From NCBI RefSeq assembly GCF_008370685.1, contig NZ_VTZU01000007.1:62001-126000 (forward strand): a DNA stretch of 64,000 nt, read 5' to 3'. Each line of letters starts with the position of its first letter. Position 1 is the first letter of the stretch. The translations under genes and the position numbers were made by a program. Shown piece by piece: positions 8,992-18,175 of this stretch. The notes under the pieces were generated by a model, which saw only the letters and a list, made by a program, of their open reading frames with translations, ran no database searches and was not told the origin of the DNA. The DNA comes from Aquimarina sp. RZ0. GTDB lineage: Bacteria; Bacteroidota; Bacteroidia; Flavobacteriales; Flavobacteriaceae.

Positions 8992-11900
8992 TTATTTTTT
9001 AATTAATCTTTTGGTGACAGTAGTGTTACTCTCTTTATCTGTAATATTCAATAAATACATTCCAGATTCAAAGGATGAAACATTAATTTGTAATGTACTA
9101 TTCAAGTCTGAAGTGTTATTATAAATTCTCTTACCAGAGATATCATATATTTCAATAGCCACGTTGAATATTTGATCTAAACCGCTTCTAAGATTAATGA
9201 TAGAATTTGCAGGGTTAGGATATACACTAAAATTAGCTGCATTTTCGAATTCTTCAACACTTAGGATGGCATCCCGGGTAATGGTAATTGTAAATGGAGC
9301 TGATGGTGTAGATACACTTCCGTCTGATGCTAACACTCTGTGATATAATATTGCAGAGTCACCAATGGCTATTCCGGCATTTTCTAAAATCGTATTGATC
9401 TCCTGATTGTTAGACTCAAGACTTAAGCTAGTACCTACTTTAGCATTAAGTAATAAATTGTTGAAATCAGCATCTGTTGCAAGTTGAAAAGTGTATACTA
9501 ACAGGTCTTCGTTTACATCTGTTGCAGCACTCCAATTCACAGTAAATGGTGTATTTATGTCACCATCAATGATTACAGAAGTATTATCTGCCGGAAATGT
9601 TATTGCACTTGCAGCCGGAAAAGCATTATCATCTCTCAATATCTGTCCTCTTAACTCTCCTGCTGCGTTTGTTGTAGTATGAATGTTTACATATACTTGT
9701 CCGTTCAACAGGTTTTCTTTTTGAGCATCATCTAGTATAAAAGTATTATCAATGGCATGATAAACACCTCCTTTTAAATCAGGATCAACAGTCGCATTCA
9801 ATAAGATAGTTACATCTCCATTATTAGCAGCATCTGCAATATGTAGATGAGAACCACCAGCAACTGTAGCGTCAAAATCGCCGTCTAGTCCGCTAAATCC
9901 ACCTGTAACTACTAATTGATTTCCAGTGATTTCGAATTGAATGTTTCCAATCGCTTCTGTCACTACAGGTTGGATTTCATTTTCACCAGCTAAATTAGTT
10001 CCTAAATATGTGTTAGCAAACGGCAATACCTGACCTCTTAACTCACCAGAAGGAAATTCTAAACTGTGAACATTTACATAATATCCTCTACTAAATAAAG
10101 TTTCTATCTGCTCTGGAGAGAATGCAAATGTATTATCTGCTGGTAATAATACTGCACTTCTATTATCTGCCGATACTGTTGGAGATAGGACAAAGTCTAC
10201 ACCTGCATTTGTTCCTGCAAGACCAGGGTGTAAATGGATGCCTCCTGCTAGCGCTGTATTCAGATCATCTAATAAGTTATTGAATGAACCGCTCACGGAT
10301 ATGTTTCCTTGACCATCGTGTGTTAAAACGATACGACCTGTTGCAGTAGAGTTTATTGCTGGTACTTCTTGAGCTCCTGTTAATTCTGCTCTGAATATAG
10401 CAGACGAAATCGGGGTAATCTGACCTCTTACTTCTCCTGCTCTAAATGCTTCAGAGTGTACATTGACATAATTACCTTGACTCATTAAAGTAGTCATTTG
10501 ACTGGCATCTAATGTAAAAATATTATTTGCTGCTTCTATTATAGCTCCTCTATTATCAGGATCTAATGTTAGATCTAAAACAAAAATCACACCGCTATTA
10601 CGACCGGCAACAGCATCATGAATATGAGCTCCTCCAGCTAAATCTACAGCAACATCTCCTGTCAATTCATCAAAAGATCCAGAAACAGTCAATACATTTC
10701 CTGCCAGTTCAAAAACCAGGTTACCACTAGCTTCTGTACTAATAGAGGGTACCTCATTGCTTCCTAATAAGTTTGCTTGCAAATATTGATCAGAATTTGG
10801 TAATATCTGACCTCTTAACTCACCTCCCGGAAAAGCTTCAGAATGAATATTAATGTATAATTCTCGGGTGTTTAACGCAACTAATTGTTCATTAGTAAGC
10901 ATAAATGTATTATTAGCAGCTTCATAGGTTCCGCCTCTCAGATTTGGATCTACAGTAGTGTTTAATAATAATTCCACACCTCCATTACGACCTGCAATTG
11001 CCTTATGTATATGAGCACCACCAGCTACATTTGCATCAAAATCAGAAGTTAATCCTGTAAATGATCCAGACACAACTAACATAGTACCTGTTAAGGTAGC
11101 GCTAATAGTTCCATAAGCTGTTGTCAATGCAATAGGGTTTTCCTGTGTTCCGCTCAATACCGCTGTAAATTCTGTTACTGCAGCCATATTATCTCTAATC
11201 ACTGTTACGGCATTATCAGAAATATCAGAACAATCAACTGCCTGAAGATCTGCTAACGGACTACCTATAAATGAAGCCCCATTATCAGCAAGTCCTCTAT
11301 AGGACCATCCCCAAATTTGACAGGTTCCCAATCCTGCATTTTCAAGATCTATAGTTGATGATGGTGTTATATTAAGAATTTCTGAAGCGTCTTCGTTAGT
11401 GATTACATATCTGTATGATAAATTTTCTGCTAATGGATTAGAATGTGTTACTTCGATTGGATTACCAATTGCATCACCTACCAGAATCGTTGCAGAATTT
11501 TCATTGGTAATCACAGTAGTTCCTCCTGCATTATCTGTATTTGTAACATCAATAGCAACGGTACCTCCGTCTGCTTCTTCGCGAATCACGGTAATGCTGT
11601 TGTCTGAGATATCACTACATGGTAGTTCATCTAATGCTGATAATGGCATGCCTACCTGGTTCAATCCATTCCCTTCTACACCTCTGTATGACCATCCCCA
11701 GATCTCACAAGTTCCCGCACCTGCACCATCTAAGCTAATGGTATTGGTATTAACGACATTAAGGATTAAACCGGTAGTTGCATCTGTTATTACATATCGA
11801 TAGGATAAATTCTCTGCTCCTGGATTATTATGAGTAACCACTAAACCATCTGCACGTCCATCGACACAGATAACTGCTTCAGTATCTCCATTAAAAGAAG

Positions 11901-13638
11901 TAGTGTTATTTGGATTTCCGGTAGCAGCCAGATCGATTGCAACAGTACCTCCGATAGCTTCTTCGCGAATCACGGTAATGCTGTTATCTGAGATATCACT
12001 ACATGGTAAATCATTTAAGGATGATAATGGCATACCTACCTGGTTCAATCCATTCCCTTCTACACCTCTGTATGACCATCCCCAGATCTCACAAGTTCCC
12101 GCACCTGCACCATCTAAGCTAATGGTATTGGTATTAACGACATTAAGGATTAAACCGGTAGTTGCATCTGTTATTACATATCGATAGGATAAATTCTCTG
12201 CTCCTGGATTATTATGAGTAACCACTAAACCATCTGCACGTCCATCGACACAGATAACCGCTTCAGTATCTCCATTAAAAGAAGTAGTGTTATTTGGATT
12301 TCCGGTAGCAGCCAGATCGATTGCAACAGTACCTCCGATAGCTTCTTCGCGAATCACGGTAATGCTGTTATCTGAGATATCACTACATGGTAAATCATTT
12401 AAGGATGATAATGGCATACCTACCTGATTCAATCCATTCCCTTCTACACCTCTGTATGACCATCCCCAGATCTCACAAGTTCCCGCACCTGCACCATCTA
12501 GGCTAATGGTATTGGTATTAACGACATTAAGGATTAAACCGGTAGTTGCATCTGTTATTACATATCGATAGGATAAATTCTCTGCTCCTGGATTATTATG
12601 AGTAACCACTAAACCATCTGCACGTCCATCGACACAGATAACCGCTTCAGTATCTCCATTAAAAGAAGTAGTGTTATTTGGATTTCCGGTAGTAGCCAGA
12701 TCGATTGCAACAGTACCTCCGATAGCTTCTTCGCGAATCACGGTAATTGCCTGGTTAGAAACATCAGAACAGTCAGCATCTCTCAAGTCTTGTAATGGAC
12801 GACCACCAAAAGTTGCAAGAGCACCAGATTGACCTCCTAAACCAGAATACGACCATCCCCATATTTTACATGTTCCTGCACCCGCACCATCAAGGCTAAT
12901 TTCATTTGAAGAAACAATATTTAGAATAGTTTCTTGTGGACTATTATCTGTAATTACGTATAAATAAGAGCGTGTGGCATCTGTTTGGTGGGTAACAGCA
13001 ATTGGATCGGGACGCCCATCTACACAGATAGTTACTTCTAATTCTCCATCAATACTGGTTGTGCCATTTACGTTTAAGGTATTGGTTCTATCGGTATCAA
13101 TAGCTATTACCCCGGCATCGGCATCACCCCAGGCTCCTGGACTTCCTCCTCTGTTACCACCAGTACTGATTTCTCCCGAATTATTTTCTGGAGCGCAGGT
13201 AAAAGAAACTGAAGCCGTTTCAAGGTTCCACCTTCCTGAAGTTACCCCTTGTGCAGTTCTAAAATTACTTGTAGTTCCCCAACGTACGTAATCTCTGAGT
13301 TGAGCAGGATTACTGCTGCCAAATGAAGTACCTGTAAATAGAATTAATGTACCACTTCCTGTGGTTGGAATATCACTCCACGTTACGTTAATAGAAACTC
13401 CCGATGCTAACATGGTACTTTCTGTTGTAAGTGACCCAACAGAATCATATCGAAACCCATCGGTACATAATTGATAATTTCCTATATCAACAGCCTCATT
13501 ACCAATATTGGTAATAGTGACTTCTTGACTAGAAGGATTCAAAGTAGTAAAAACAGGATCTGCCTGTGCTCTTCCTTGTAATACCGGACATATTATAAGG
13601 ATAATTAAGGCTAATTTGAAAAGTAGATTCTTTTTCAT
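8992..13638 (-). CDS. Giant secreted CHRD-domain protein with tandem repeats and T9SS tail
   Basis: The 1548-residue protein begins with a signal peptide (1-25) and a lamin-tail-like domain (about 26-180). Five ~128-residue repeats follow (about 180-830), each with VICVDGR...YRYVITD and GAGTC(E/K)IWGWSY blocks; the middle three are nearly identical. Four CHRD domains come next (about 835-1310), each with AGG(A/S/I)H(I/L)H near the middle and GELRGQ(I/V)-like ends. A fibronectin-like stretch and a type A T9SS sorting domain (YPNPANS...GMYLLNITD...RLIKK) complete it. CHRD is a beta-rich domain first seen in chordin; its bacterial role is unknown. The protein is probably a surface or secreted structural protein, perhaps adhesive, which is inference. 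A terminator follows at 8932. Confidence 0.88.
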   Translation of the reverse strand: MKKNLLFKLALIILIICPVLQGRAQADPVFTTLNPSSQEVTITNIGNEAVDIGNYQLCTDGFRYDSVGSLTTESTMLASGVSINVTWSDIPTTGSGTLILFTGTSFGSSNPAQLRDYVRWGTTSNFRTAQGVTSGRWNLETASVSFTCAPENNSGEISTGGNRGGSPGAWGDADAGVIAIDTDRTNTLNVNGTTSIDGELEVTICVDGRPDPIAVTHQTDATRSYLYVITDNSPQETILNIVSSNEISLDGAGAGTCKIWGWSYSGLGGQSGALATFGGRPLQDLRDADCSDVSNQAITVIREEAIGGTVAIDLATTGNPNNTTSFNGDTEAVICVDGRADGLVVTHNNPGAENLSYRYVITDATTGLILNVVNTNTISLDGAGAGTCEIWGWSYRGVEGNGLNQVGMPLSSLNDLPCSDISDNSITVIREEAIGGTVAIDLAATGNPNNTTSFNGDTEAVICVDGRADGLVVTHNNPGAENLSYRYVITDATTGLILNVVNTNTISLDGAGAGTCEIWGWSYRGVEGNGLNQVGMPLSSLNDLPCSDISDNSITVIREEAIGGTVAIDLAATGNPNNTTSFNGDTEAVICVDGRADGLVVTHNNPGAENLSYRYVITDATTGLILNVVNTNTISLDGAGAGTCEIWGWSYRGVEGNGLNQVGMPLSALDELPCSDISDNSITVIREEADGGTVAIDVTNTDNAGGTTVITNENSATILVGDAIGNPIEVTHSNPLAENLSYRYVITNEDASEILNITPSSTIDLENAGLGTCQIWGWSYRGLADNGASFIGSPLADLQAVDCSDISDNAVTVIRDNMAAVTEFTAVLSGTQENPIALTTAYGTISATLTGTMLVVSGSFTGLTSDFDANVAGGAHIHKAIAGRNGGVELLLNTTVDPNLRGGTYEAANNTFMLTNEQLVALNTRELYINIHSEAFPGGELRGQILPNSDQYLQANLLGSNEVPSISTEASGNLVFELAGNVLTVSGSFDELTGDVAVDLAGGAHIHDAVAGRNSGVIFVLDLTLDPDNRGAIIEAANNIFTLDASQMTTLMSQGNYVNVHSEAFRAGEVRGQITPISSAIFRAELTGAQEVPAINSTATGRIVLTHDGQGNISVSGSFNNLLDDLNTALAGGIHLHPGLAGTNAGVDFVLSPTVSADNRSAVLLPADNTFAFSPEQIETLFSRGYYVNVHSLEFPSGELRGQVLPFANTYLGTNLAGENEIQPVVTEAIGNIQFEITGNQLVVTGGFSGLDGDFDATVAGGSHLHIADAANNGDVTILLNATVDPDLKGGVYHAIDNTFILDDAQKENLLNGQVYVNIHTTTNAAGELRGQILRDDNAFPAASAITFPADNTSVIIDGDINTPFTVNWSAATDVNEDLLVYTFQLATDADFNNLLLNAKVGTSLSLESNNQEINTILENAGIAIGDSAILYHRVLASDGSVSTPSAPFTITITRDAILSVEEFENAANFSVYPNPANSIINLRSGLDQIFNVAIEIYDISGKRIYNNTSDLNSTLQINVSSFESGMYLLNITDKESNTTVTKRLIKK
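11581..12732 (-). repeat. Three 384-bp tandem repeats inside the CHRD gene
   Basis: Anchor bases GCGAATCACGGTAAT recur at 11581, 11965, 12349 and 12733, exactly 384 bases (128 codons) apart. The units differ at only a few silent or near-silent positions, while the outer related repeats on either side have diverged strongly. This points to recent expansion or gene-conversion homogenisation, and the copy number could vary among strains. Confidence 0.9.
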
Positions 13639-14117
13639 TTTTTCATTATTTTTTTATATTGAACACAAGATGAGTTCATTAATTATGGCACAAATAAAAT
13701 GGATGAATAGACCTTAATGCAATTAAAATAGCGTGAAACGGAAAAAAAAGCTTTAAAAAGGAATTTTGATAACGCCTTATTTCATAAGGGTTTTGGAAGA
13801 TGTGGTTATAAAAATCTCTTTTTTGGATAGTAATATGGAAAATTAAAGACAGGGACTAAAAAAAACAAGAATAGTCATAATATAAAACTTCTTATTTGCA
13901 TAGATCAAAAGATAATTTCTATATGAGTAAGTAGTCATCGCTATTGTTAATGATGTTATTCTCAATCTAAAAGTACCTATCTAAATTTGCCTCTTTTTCC
14001 TGTATACTTCAAAATAAAAAGAGGTCATGTCAATATCTTGATTTTCTTGTATTTATGACTAGACGTTAAATAAAAAATGTAGTTTTTTACGTGAGTATTT
14101 CTAAAACAGAATTGGTA
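13639..14117. other. Intergenic region holding a diverged ~160-bp palindromic relative
   Basis: About 13960-14118 aligns by eye, on the opposite strand, with the ATACCATTT-type palindrome at 53648-53805. Shared blocks include CTTCAAAATAAAAA and a leading T-rich tract. Its ATACC end (minus strand) falls exactly on the stop codon of the DUF5777 gene. The rest, including the promoter region of the CHRD gene near 13640-13700, shows nothing else. Confidence 0.5.
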
Positions 14118-15002
14118 TTACAGCTGTATATGATATGTAGCATGAAATCCGAAATAGAAGTTTCCATCTCTGAAATTAAAGTTTTGCCCTGTCTGCGTAA
14201 TAAATGCATCTTCTGTAAAAATCTGATTATTTGTCATTTTAAATTGTAGTAGCAATTTACTGACTTCCCAATTAACTCCTAAAACGAAAGCTCCATAAGT
14301 ATCTATGGATTCCAGTGGATTTGCAACATAATAATATTCAGAAACAAATGAAACATGATTACTTACTTTGTATCGGGGACTAAATCCTATCGCAAATTGA
14401 TTGTGATCATCGATATCAAATCGGGAAGAAGTTCTATGTACAAATGTTGGTGAAATTTGAAGCGAAAAATTTCTTGTGAACTTTCGGGCAATTAAGACTT
14501 GTGTAGTAAAAGCTAATTTGTCCCCAAAACTATCGCGCTTTTCGATACCGAGAATATTTCTAGATCTATATGTACCTGTTTGTAATAAGGTGATGCCAAA
14601 AAGACTCCCTTTGTTATCTGCCCTTTGCTGCATTAGTCGATATTTAAAGTATCCATCAAAAATACCATTGGGATTCCCGGTGCCAAAACCAACCGTTAAT
14701 TTATCCGAAATTCCATAATCTAAACCAAAACGAGTACACATTCTATCAGCAATAAAAGAATCACTTGTTTCTTCAGGAACATTCCAATAACGACTCATAA
14801 AAGAAATTTCTAACGTATTCTTTTTACGGGTTTCTATAGAATGACCTATGGATATACGAGTCCCTTTAAATGTGGACATTACATATTCTCGACTTTCGGT
14901 TTCCACATTGCTTATTTTATCTAAAAGACTTTGAGCTTTTATATATGTAGATATACTCAAGAAAAGAAAAAAAACTATACACTTACTCTTCATAAGGAGC
15001 AT
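14118..15002 (-). CDS. DUF5777 family outer-membrane beta-barrel protein
   Basis: The 294-residue protein has a signal peptide (ending KAQ near 24) and an all-beta body ending in an aromatic residue-rich strand, HATYHIQL, typical of outer-membrane barrels. MSTFKGTRISIGHS, YGISDKLTVGFG and FDGYFKYRLM are marks of DUF5777. The internal ATG at 14993 (MKSKC) is an equally good start. It overlaps the YceI gene by 20 bases, so the two are co-translated. In Bacteroidetes DUF5777 genes often accompany YceI and redox proteins; the job is unknown. Confidence 0.82.
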   Translation of the reverse strand: MLLMKSKCIVFFLFLSISTYIKAQSLLDKISNVETESREYVMSTFKGTRISIGHSIETRKKNTLEISFMSRYWNVPEETSDSFIADRMCTRFGLDYGISDKLTVGFGTGNPNGIFDGYFKYRLMQQRADNKGSLFGITLLQTGTYRSRNILGIEKRDSFGDKLAFTTQVLIARKFTRNFSLQISPTFVHRTSSRFDIDDHNQFAIGFSPRYKVSNHVSFVSEYYYVANPLESIDTYGAFVLGVNWEVSKLLLQFKMTNNQIFTEDAFITQTGQNFNFRDGNFYFGFHATYHIQL

Positions 15003-15528
15003 AATTAAAATTGAATGAAACTTCTATTTTTTTTGAAATATTGGGTGATAATAAGGAAGGAACATTAATACTGTAGTCATCTATTAAAACATCTAAGCTA
15101 CCCTCGATAGTATATCCTATATCAGTTCTTGTAATTTTAGCTTTTATTTCGATTGGTTTTGTTCTATCTTTTAGTGTAAAATCACCCTTAATAATTCTTG
15201 TTTGTGTTTCTTTTTGATCTGGATCAAAATCTATAATCGAACCATTAAATGTTGCTTTGGGATATAAATCCGATTCAATATAACTTTCATTAAAATGTTC
15301 GTGCATTAATGATTTTTTAAAGACAAAAGCTCGCATTAATATGCTAACTGCTATTTCACTGGTTGTAGGATTAAACAAACTCAATACTTGATTGTTAGTA
15401 GCTTGTATGTTTTCGACTGATGTATAAGAGAAAAAAGTTACTTGCCCTTGTCTCTCAATAAATTCTTTATGTTCAACCGTAAAACCAAAACAAATAATAA
15501 ATGTAACCAAAGATAAAAGTTTATTCAT
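14983..15528 (-). CDS. YceI family periplasmic protein
   Basis: The 181-residue protein has a signal peptide and the YceI lipocalin-like fold pattern: GQVTFFSYTSVENIQATNNQVLSLFN, a central MHEHFNESYIESDLYPKATFNGSI, KGDFTLKDRTKPIEIKAKI and a final Ser-Phe-Asn-Phe strand. YceI proteins bind polyisoprenoids in the periplasm. Here FNPTTSEI departs from the usual D-P-H-S-x-V start, so ligand binding may differ. It overlaps its neighbours on both sides by 8 to 20 bases and belongs to a three-gene operon with the DUF5777 barrel. Confidence 0.85.
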   Translation of the reverse strand: MNKLLSLVTFIICFGFTVEHKEFIERQGQVTFFSYTSVENIQATNNQVLSLFNPTTSEIAVSILMRAFVFKKSLMHEHFNESYIESDLYPKATFNGSIIDFDPDQKETQTRIIKGDFTLKDRTKPIEIKAKITRTDIGYTIEGSLDVLIDDYSINVPSLLSPNISKKIEVSFNFNYAPYEE

Positions 15529-15955
15529 AGATCTCTTTATCTAAAATTATGCAATTTAATAAAATGATGTCCATTAAAAATCCTTTCAGTATACCTTTCA
15601 ACTTCACATTTTCTCCTGGTTTGAGTTTTGAAATCTTACTATTTTGATCTGCTTGCATTTCGCATAAAATATAAAACTTGTTTTCATTTCCTTTTATAAG
15701 TAAAGAATATTTGTGGTGCTTATAGACTATTTCTTTTATTTCTCCTTCTATCTCTATAGCTTTCTCTATTAAGCTTTCCAGATTCAAGTTTTTATGATTA
15801 GATTCTAATAATAACTGGTTTGCATGAAAAGCTTTGTAGGTCTGTATTTCTTGAGTTTCCTTCATCTCTCTATCAAAAATCAGATATTTTAACAAAAAAC
15901 AAATACAAACTAAACTTAATAGTAGGAATAATCCATATTTTATTCTTTTTTTCAT
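15521..15955 (-). CDS. OB-fold (tRNA_anti-like) membrane-anchored protein
   Basis: This 144-residue protein has one N-terminal membrane anchor (7-27) and an exported domain. Residues about 65-140 match the small Bacteroidetes OB-fold domain known as tRNA_anti-like: AIEIEGEIKEIVYK, YSLLIKG, FYILCEM, KLKPGENVKLKGILKGFLMDIILLNCII. Such domains are not RNA-binding by default; binding partner unknown. It is the first gene of the trio and lies divergent from the LytTR regulator. Confidence 0.7.
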   Translation of the reverse strand: MKKRIKYGLFLLLSLVCICFLLKYLIFDREMKETQEIQTYKAFHANQLLLESNHKNLNLESLIEKAIEIEGEIKEIVYKHHKYSLLIKGNENKFYILCEMQADQNSKISKLKPGENVKLKGILKGFLMDIILLNCIILDKEIYE

Positions 15956-16497
15956 TATGACTTAAAGAAAACATTTTTCTGTTTATAAATGTACTAAGTA
16001 AGTATAAGTTTTCTAGATTTTAAAAATAGGTATTTCCTATAGTTTTAACTATTTAAAGTTGGCGAAATGGAATTATTAAGGTTAAACCTGAATTTTTATT
16101 GGTCGATATTACCTTCAAAGCGTGTTAATAAATTGAGGTATCTAGTATGTACTACGATTTGTGATTAAAAAATTCGTATAAATTCATTGAATTATTTTTT
16201 CTTTATGCAAGGCAAAAAAATCAAGCATAGCTATAGCTAAGGTTTATTTTTTAAACGAAGTAGAAAGGAAAAAGAAACGATGAATATGCGAAATTTTTAG
16301 TTATAAATCGTATACAAGGCTGCTTGTTGTTATATCGATGCTTTAATTGAAAACATTAGTTAAAAACAGAAAAGCATAGAACAGTTTGTTTAAATTACAA
16401 CTGGCAAAAGATTCTTACTAAAAAGTTTACTGATTGTAAGTGCTATAAATATCTTGCAATTATTAATTTAGTAACTTGAAAAAATCATTTTTAGAGA
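15956..16497. other. Divergent intergenic region
   Basis: The region separates the OB/YceI/DUF5777 operon from the LytTR gene and must carry promoters for both. It is interrupted by the 158-bp palindromic element at 16154-16311. I see no LytTR-type paired direct repeat that I would trust. Confidence 0.5.
16154..16311 (+). repeat. 158-bp palindromic element, copy 2
   Basis: It is the same 158-bp sequence as the other copies with one visible change (CTAAGG for CTACGG near the centre). Flanks are GTACT and ATACA, sharing only TAC. It lies between two divergent genes. Confidence 0.88.
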
Positions 16498-17622
16498 ATG
16501 AAAAAATATAAAATATATTTTTATACTACTGTGGGTTTTGCAATAATATATGCGGTATTAATTACTTTTTTTGTGATACCAACCATTATAAAATTCGGGA
16601 TCACTTCACAATTACAAAATGAGATCAATTCGGCTAAAAAGGAAACACAACAATTAGCTATTCTAAGTGGAGAAGCCTTATCACAAAACTTAAAAAAAGA
16701 AAGCATACTAACTACTATTCAAAAAGTAATCACAGGCAGTGAAAATGAAAACATTTTTCTTTCAGTTTTTGATTGGTCAGGAAAAACAGTCAGTTATCCG
16801 GATGTTACCAAGATAGGAGAAAAGGATATGCATAAAAGTAATACTATCTCGAATATAGAAAGTGTGATTACAGGATCTGAGCTATATCAACTATTGTTTA
16901 AAACCAAAAAGGAGCAAAACGCACTGATAGATTCAGAAATTATTATGATAAAACCCATTCCTAATTCTGATTGGATTATTGCTGCACATCTGAATATAAA
17001 AAACACAAAATTACAAGAAGATGGTTTTAAAAAGCAATTACAAATGGTCTGTCTTGTATTAGGGCTGGCATTATTATTATTCATCTTAGGGATTATCAGA
17101 ATAGCCTCTAGTTATTACGAAACGATAATTGAACAAAAAACAGCTACATTAGAAGATGGAGTATTAAACCTTTCAAAACTAAATACATCCTTAGAAACCT
17201 ATCAAAAAAGCTTTACTGAATTAAAAGAAATTAAAAGGGATACCACCATACAGAATACTGATGAAAGTGAAAGTAAAGAGTTACCAAAACAACGATTACT
17301 CACGTATATAAGAAATGAATTAAGACCAATTGCAGTAGAGGAGATATCATATATCTATTTAGAAAACTCTATAACATATGTCGTTAGAAAAGATGGGAAA
17401 AAACTAACTGCAAGCGAAAGTTTAGATCAAATATATTATTCTCTGGATGAAAAATTATTTTTCAGGGCTAATAGACAGATTATTGTCGCTATTTATGCTA
17501 TTGACAAGATTATAAAATATGGAAATAGTGCTCTTAAAATTGAAATGAAACCAGTATCAGAAACTGATATTGTGATAGGCAAGAATAAAACATCTGCTTT
17601 TAAACAGTGGTTGGATAGGTAG
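16498..17622 (+). CDS. Membrane-bound LytTR transcriptional regulator with extracytoplasmic sensor
   Basis: The 374-residue protein has a membrane helix at about 7-33, an exported segment (34-175) that resembles a single Cache-type sensor (LSVFDWSGKTVSYPDV, then IMIKPIPNSDWIIAAHL), a second helix at about 180-200, a coiled linker (205-245) and a C-terminal LytTR DNA-binding domain (about 265-374; LRPIAVEEISYIYLENS, FFRANRQIIVAIYAIDKI). This is a one-component design: ligand sensing outside, DNA binding inside, no receiver domain. The divergent OB/YceI/DUF5777 operon is a natural target, which is inference. Confidence 0.85.
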   Translation: MKKYKIYFYTTVGFAIIYAVLITFFVIPTIIKFGITSQLQNEINSAKKETQQLAILSGEALSQNLKKESILTTIQKVITGSENENIFLSVFDWSGKTVSYPDVTKIGEKDMHKSNTISNIESVITGSELYQLLFKTKKEQNALIDSEIIMIKPIPNSDWIIAAHLNIKNTKLQEDGFKKQLQMVCLVLGLALLLFILGIIRIASSYYETIIEQKTATLEDGVLNLSKLNTSLETYQKSFTELKEIKRDTTIQNTDESESKELPKQRLLTYIRNELRPIAVEEISYIYLENSITYVVRKDGKKLTASESLDQIYYSLDEKLFFRANRQIIVAIYAIDKIIKYGNSALKIEMKPVSETDIVIGKNKTSAFKQWLDR

Positions 17623-17744
17623 TTTAGTGTGCCAAATAATAATCGAGTTTATCTTATTTGATGGTTGTTAGGTTTATAAAAAAATAATACGCTAAAAATC
17701 ATGAGTATCAATTTGATAGACCAATTAATTCTAAACGACTTAGT

Positions 17745-17780
17745 TTGTAAAACAGGTGTATATAATTTTGAGTACATTTG
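17745..17780 (+). promoter_or_regulatory. Promoter region of the DUF1801 gene
   Basis: Two overlapping candidates for the Bacteroidetes -7 motif TAnnTTTG occur (TAATTTTG at 17763 and TACATTTG at 17773), with a TTG at 17745 that could serve as the upstream element. The start codon is at 17813. Confidence 0.5.
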
Positions 17781-17812
17781 ATAATAAGAAAACGATCGTA
17801 TAGTTTTAAAAT

Positions 17813-18175
17813 ATGAAACCTGCAGAAGAATATATTCTAAACCAACCAGAGCCGTTTAGGTCAATATTACTGCACTTACAAGTAATTATTGAAGCGACAC
17901 TGCCAGAAGTTGAATTACTCTTTAAATGGAGAGTTCCTTTTTATTATATAGGGAAAAGCCCTATTTGTTATCTAAATGTAACCAAAGGATATGTTGATGT
18001 AGGGTTTTGGAGTGCGCAATATTTTACAGAATATGTAGATAAGTTAGAAGCCGATAAAAGAAAATATGTAATGTCAATTCGATATAATTCTATAGCGCAG
18101 ATAGATGAGATCGTTTTTATAAAACTGTTACAACAGGCTAATCTCTATAAAAATGAAAAGTTTATAACGAATTAA
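17813..18175 (+). CDS. DUF1801 domain protein
   Basis: The 120-residue protein matches the YdhG/DUF1801 family: EYILNQPEPFRSILLHLQVIIEATLPEVELLFKW, then FYYIGKSPICYLNVTKGYVDVGFW. The family forms a small alpha/beta domain of unknown biochemical role. Its end overlaps the convergent kdsA gene by 14 bases. A promoter is visible at 17745-17780. Confidence 0.85.
   Translation: MKPAEEYILNQPEPFRSILLHLQVIIEATLPEVELLFKWRVPFYYIGKSPICYLNVTKGYVDVGFWSAQYFTEYVDKLEADKRKYVMSIRYNSIAQIDEIVFIKLLQQANLYKNEKFITN

Noticed and set aside
11399..12187. Repeated plus-strand frames inside the CHRD gene
   Set aside because: They are mirror frames of the tandem repeats of the minus-strand gene and repeat only because the gene does.
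11581..12732. CRISPR-like regular repeats
   Set aside because: The 384-bp units are in-frame coding repeats with no short-repeat/spacer structure, and no cas genes are present.
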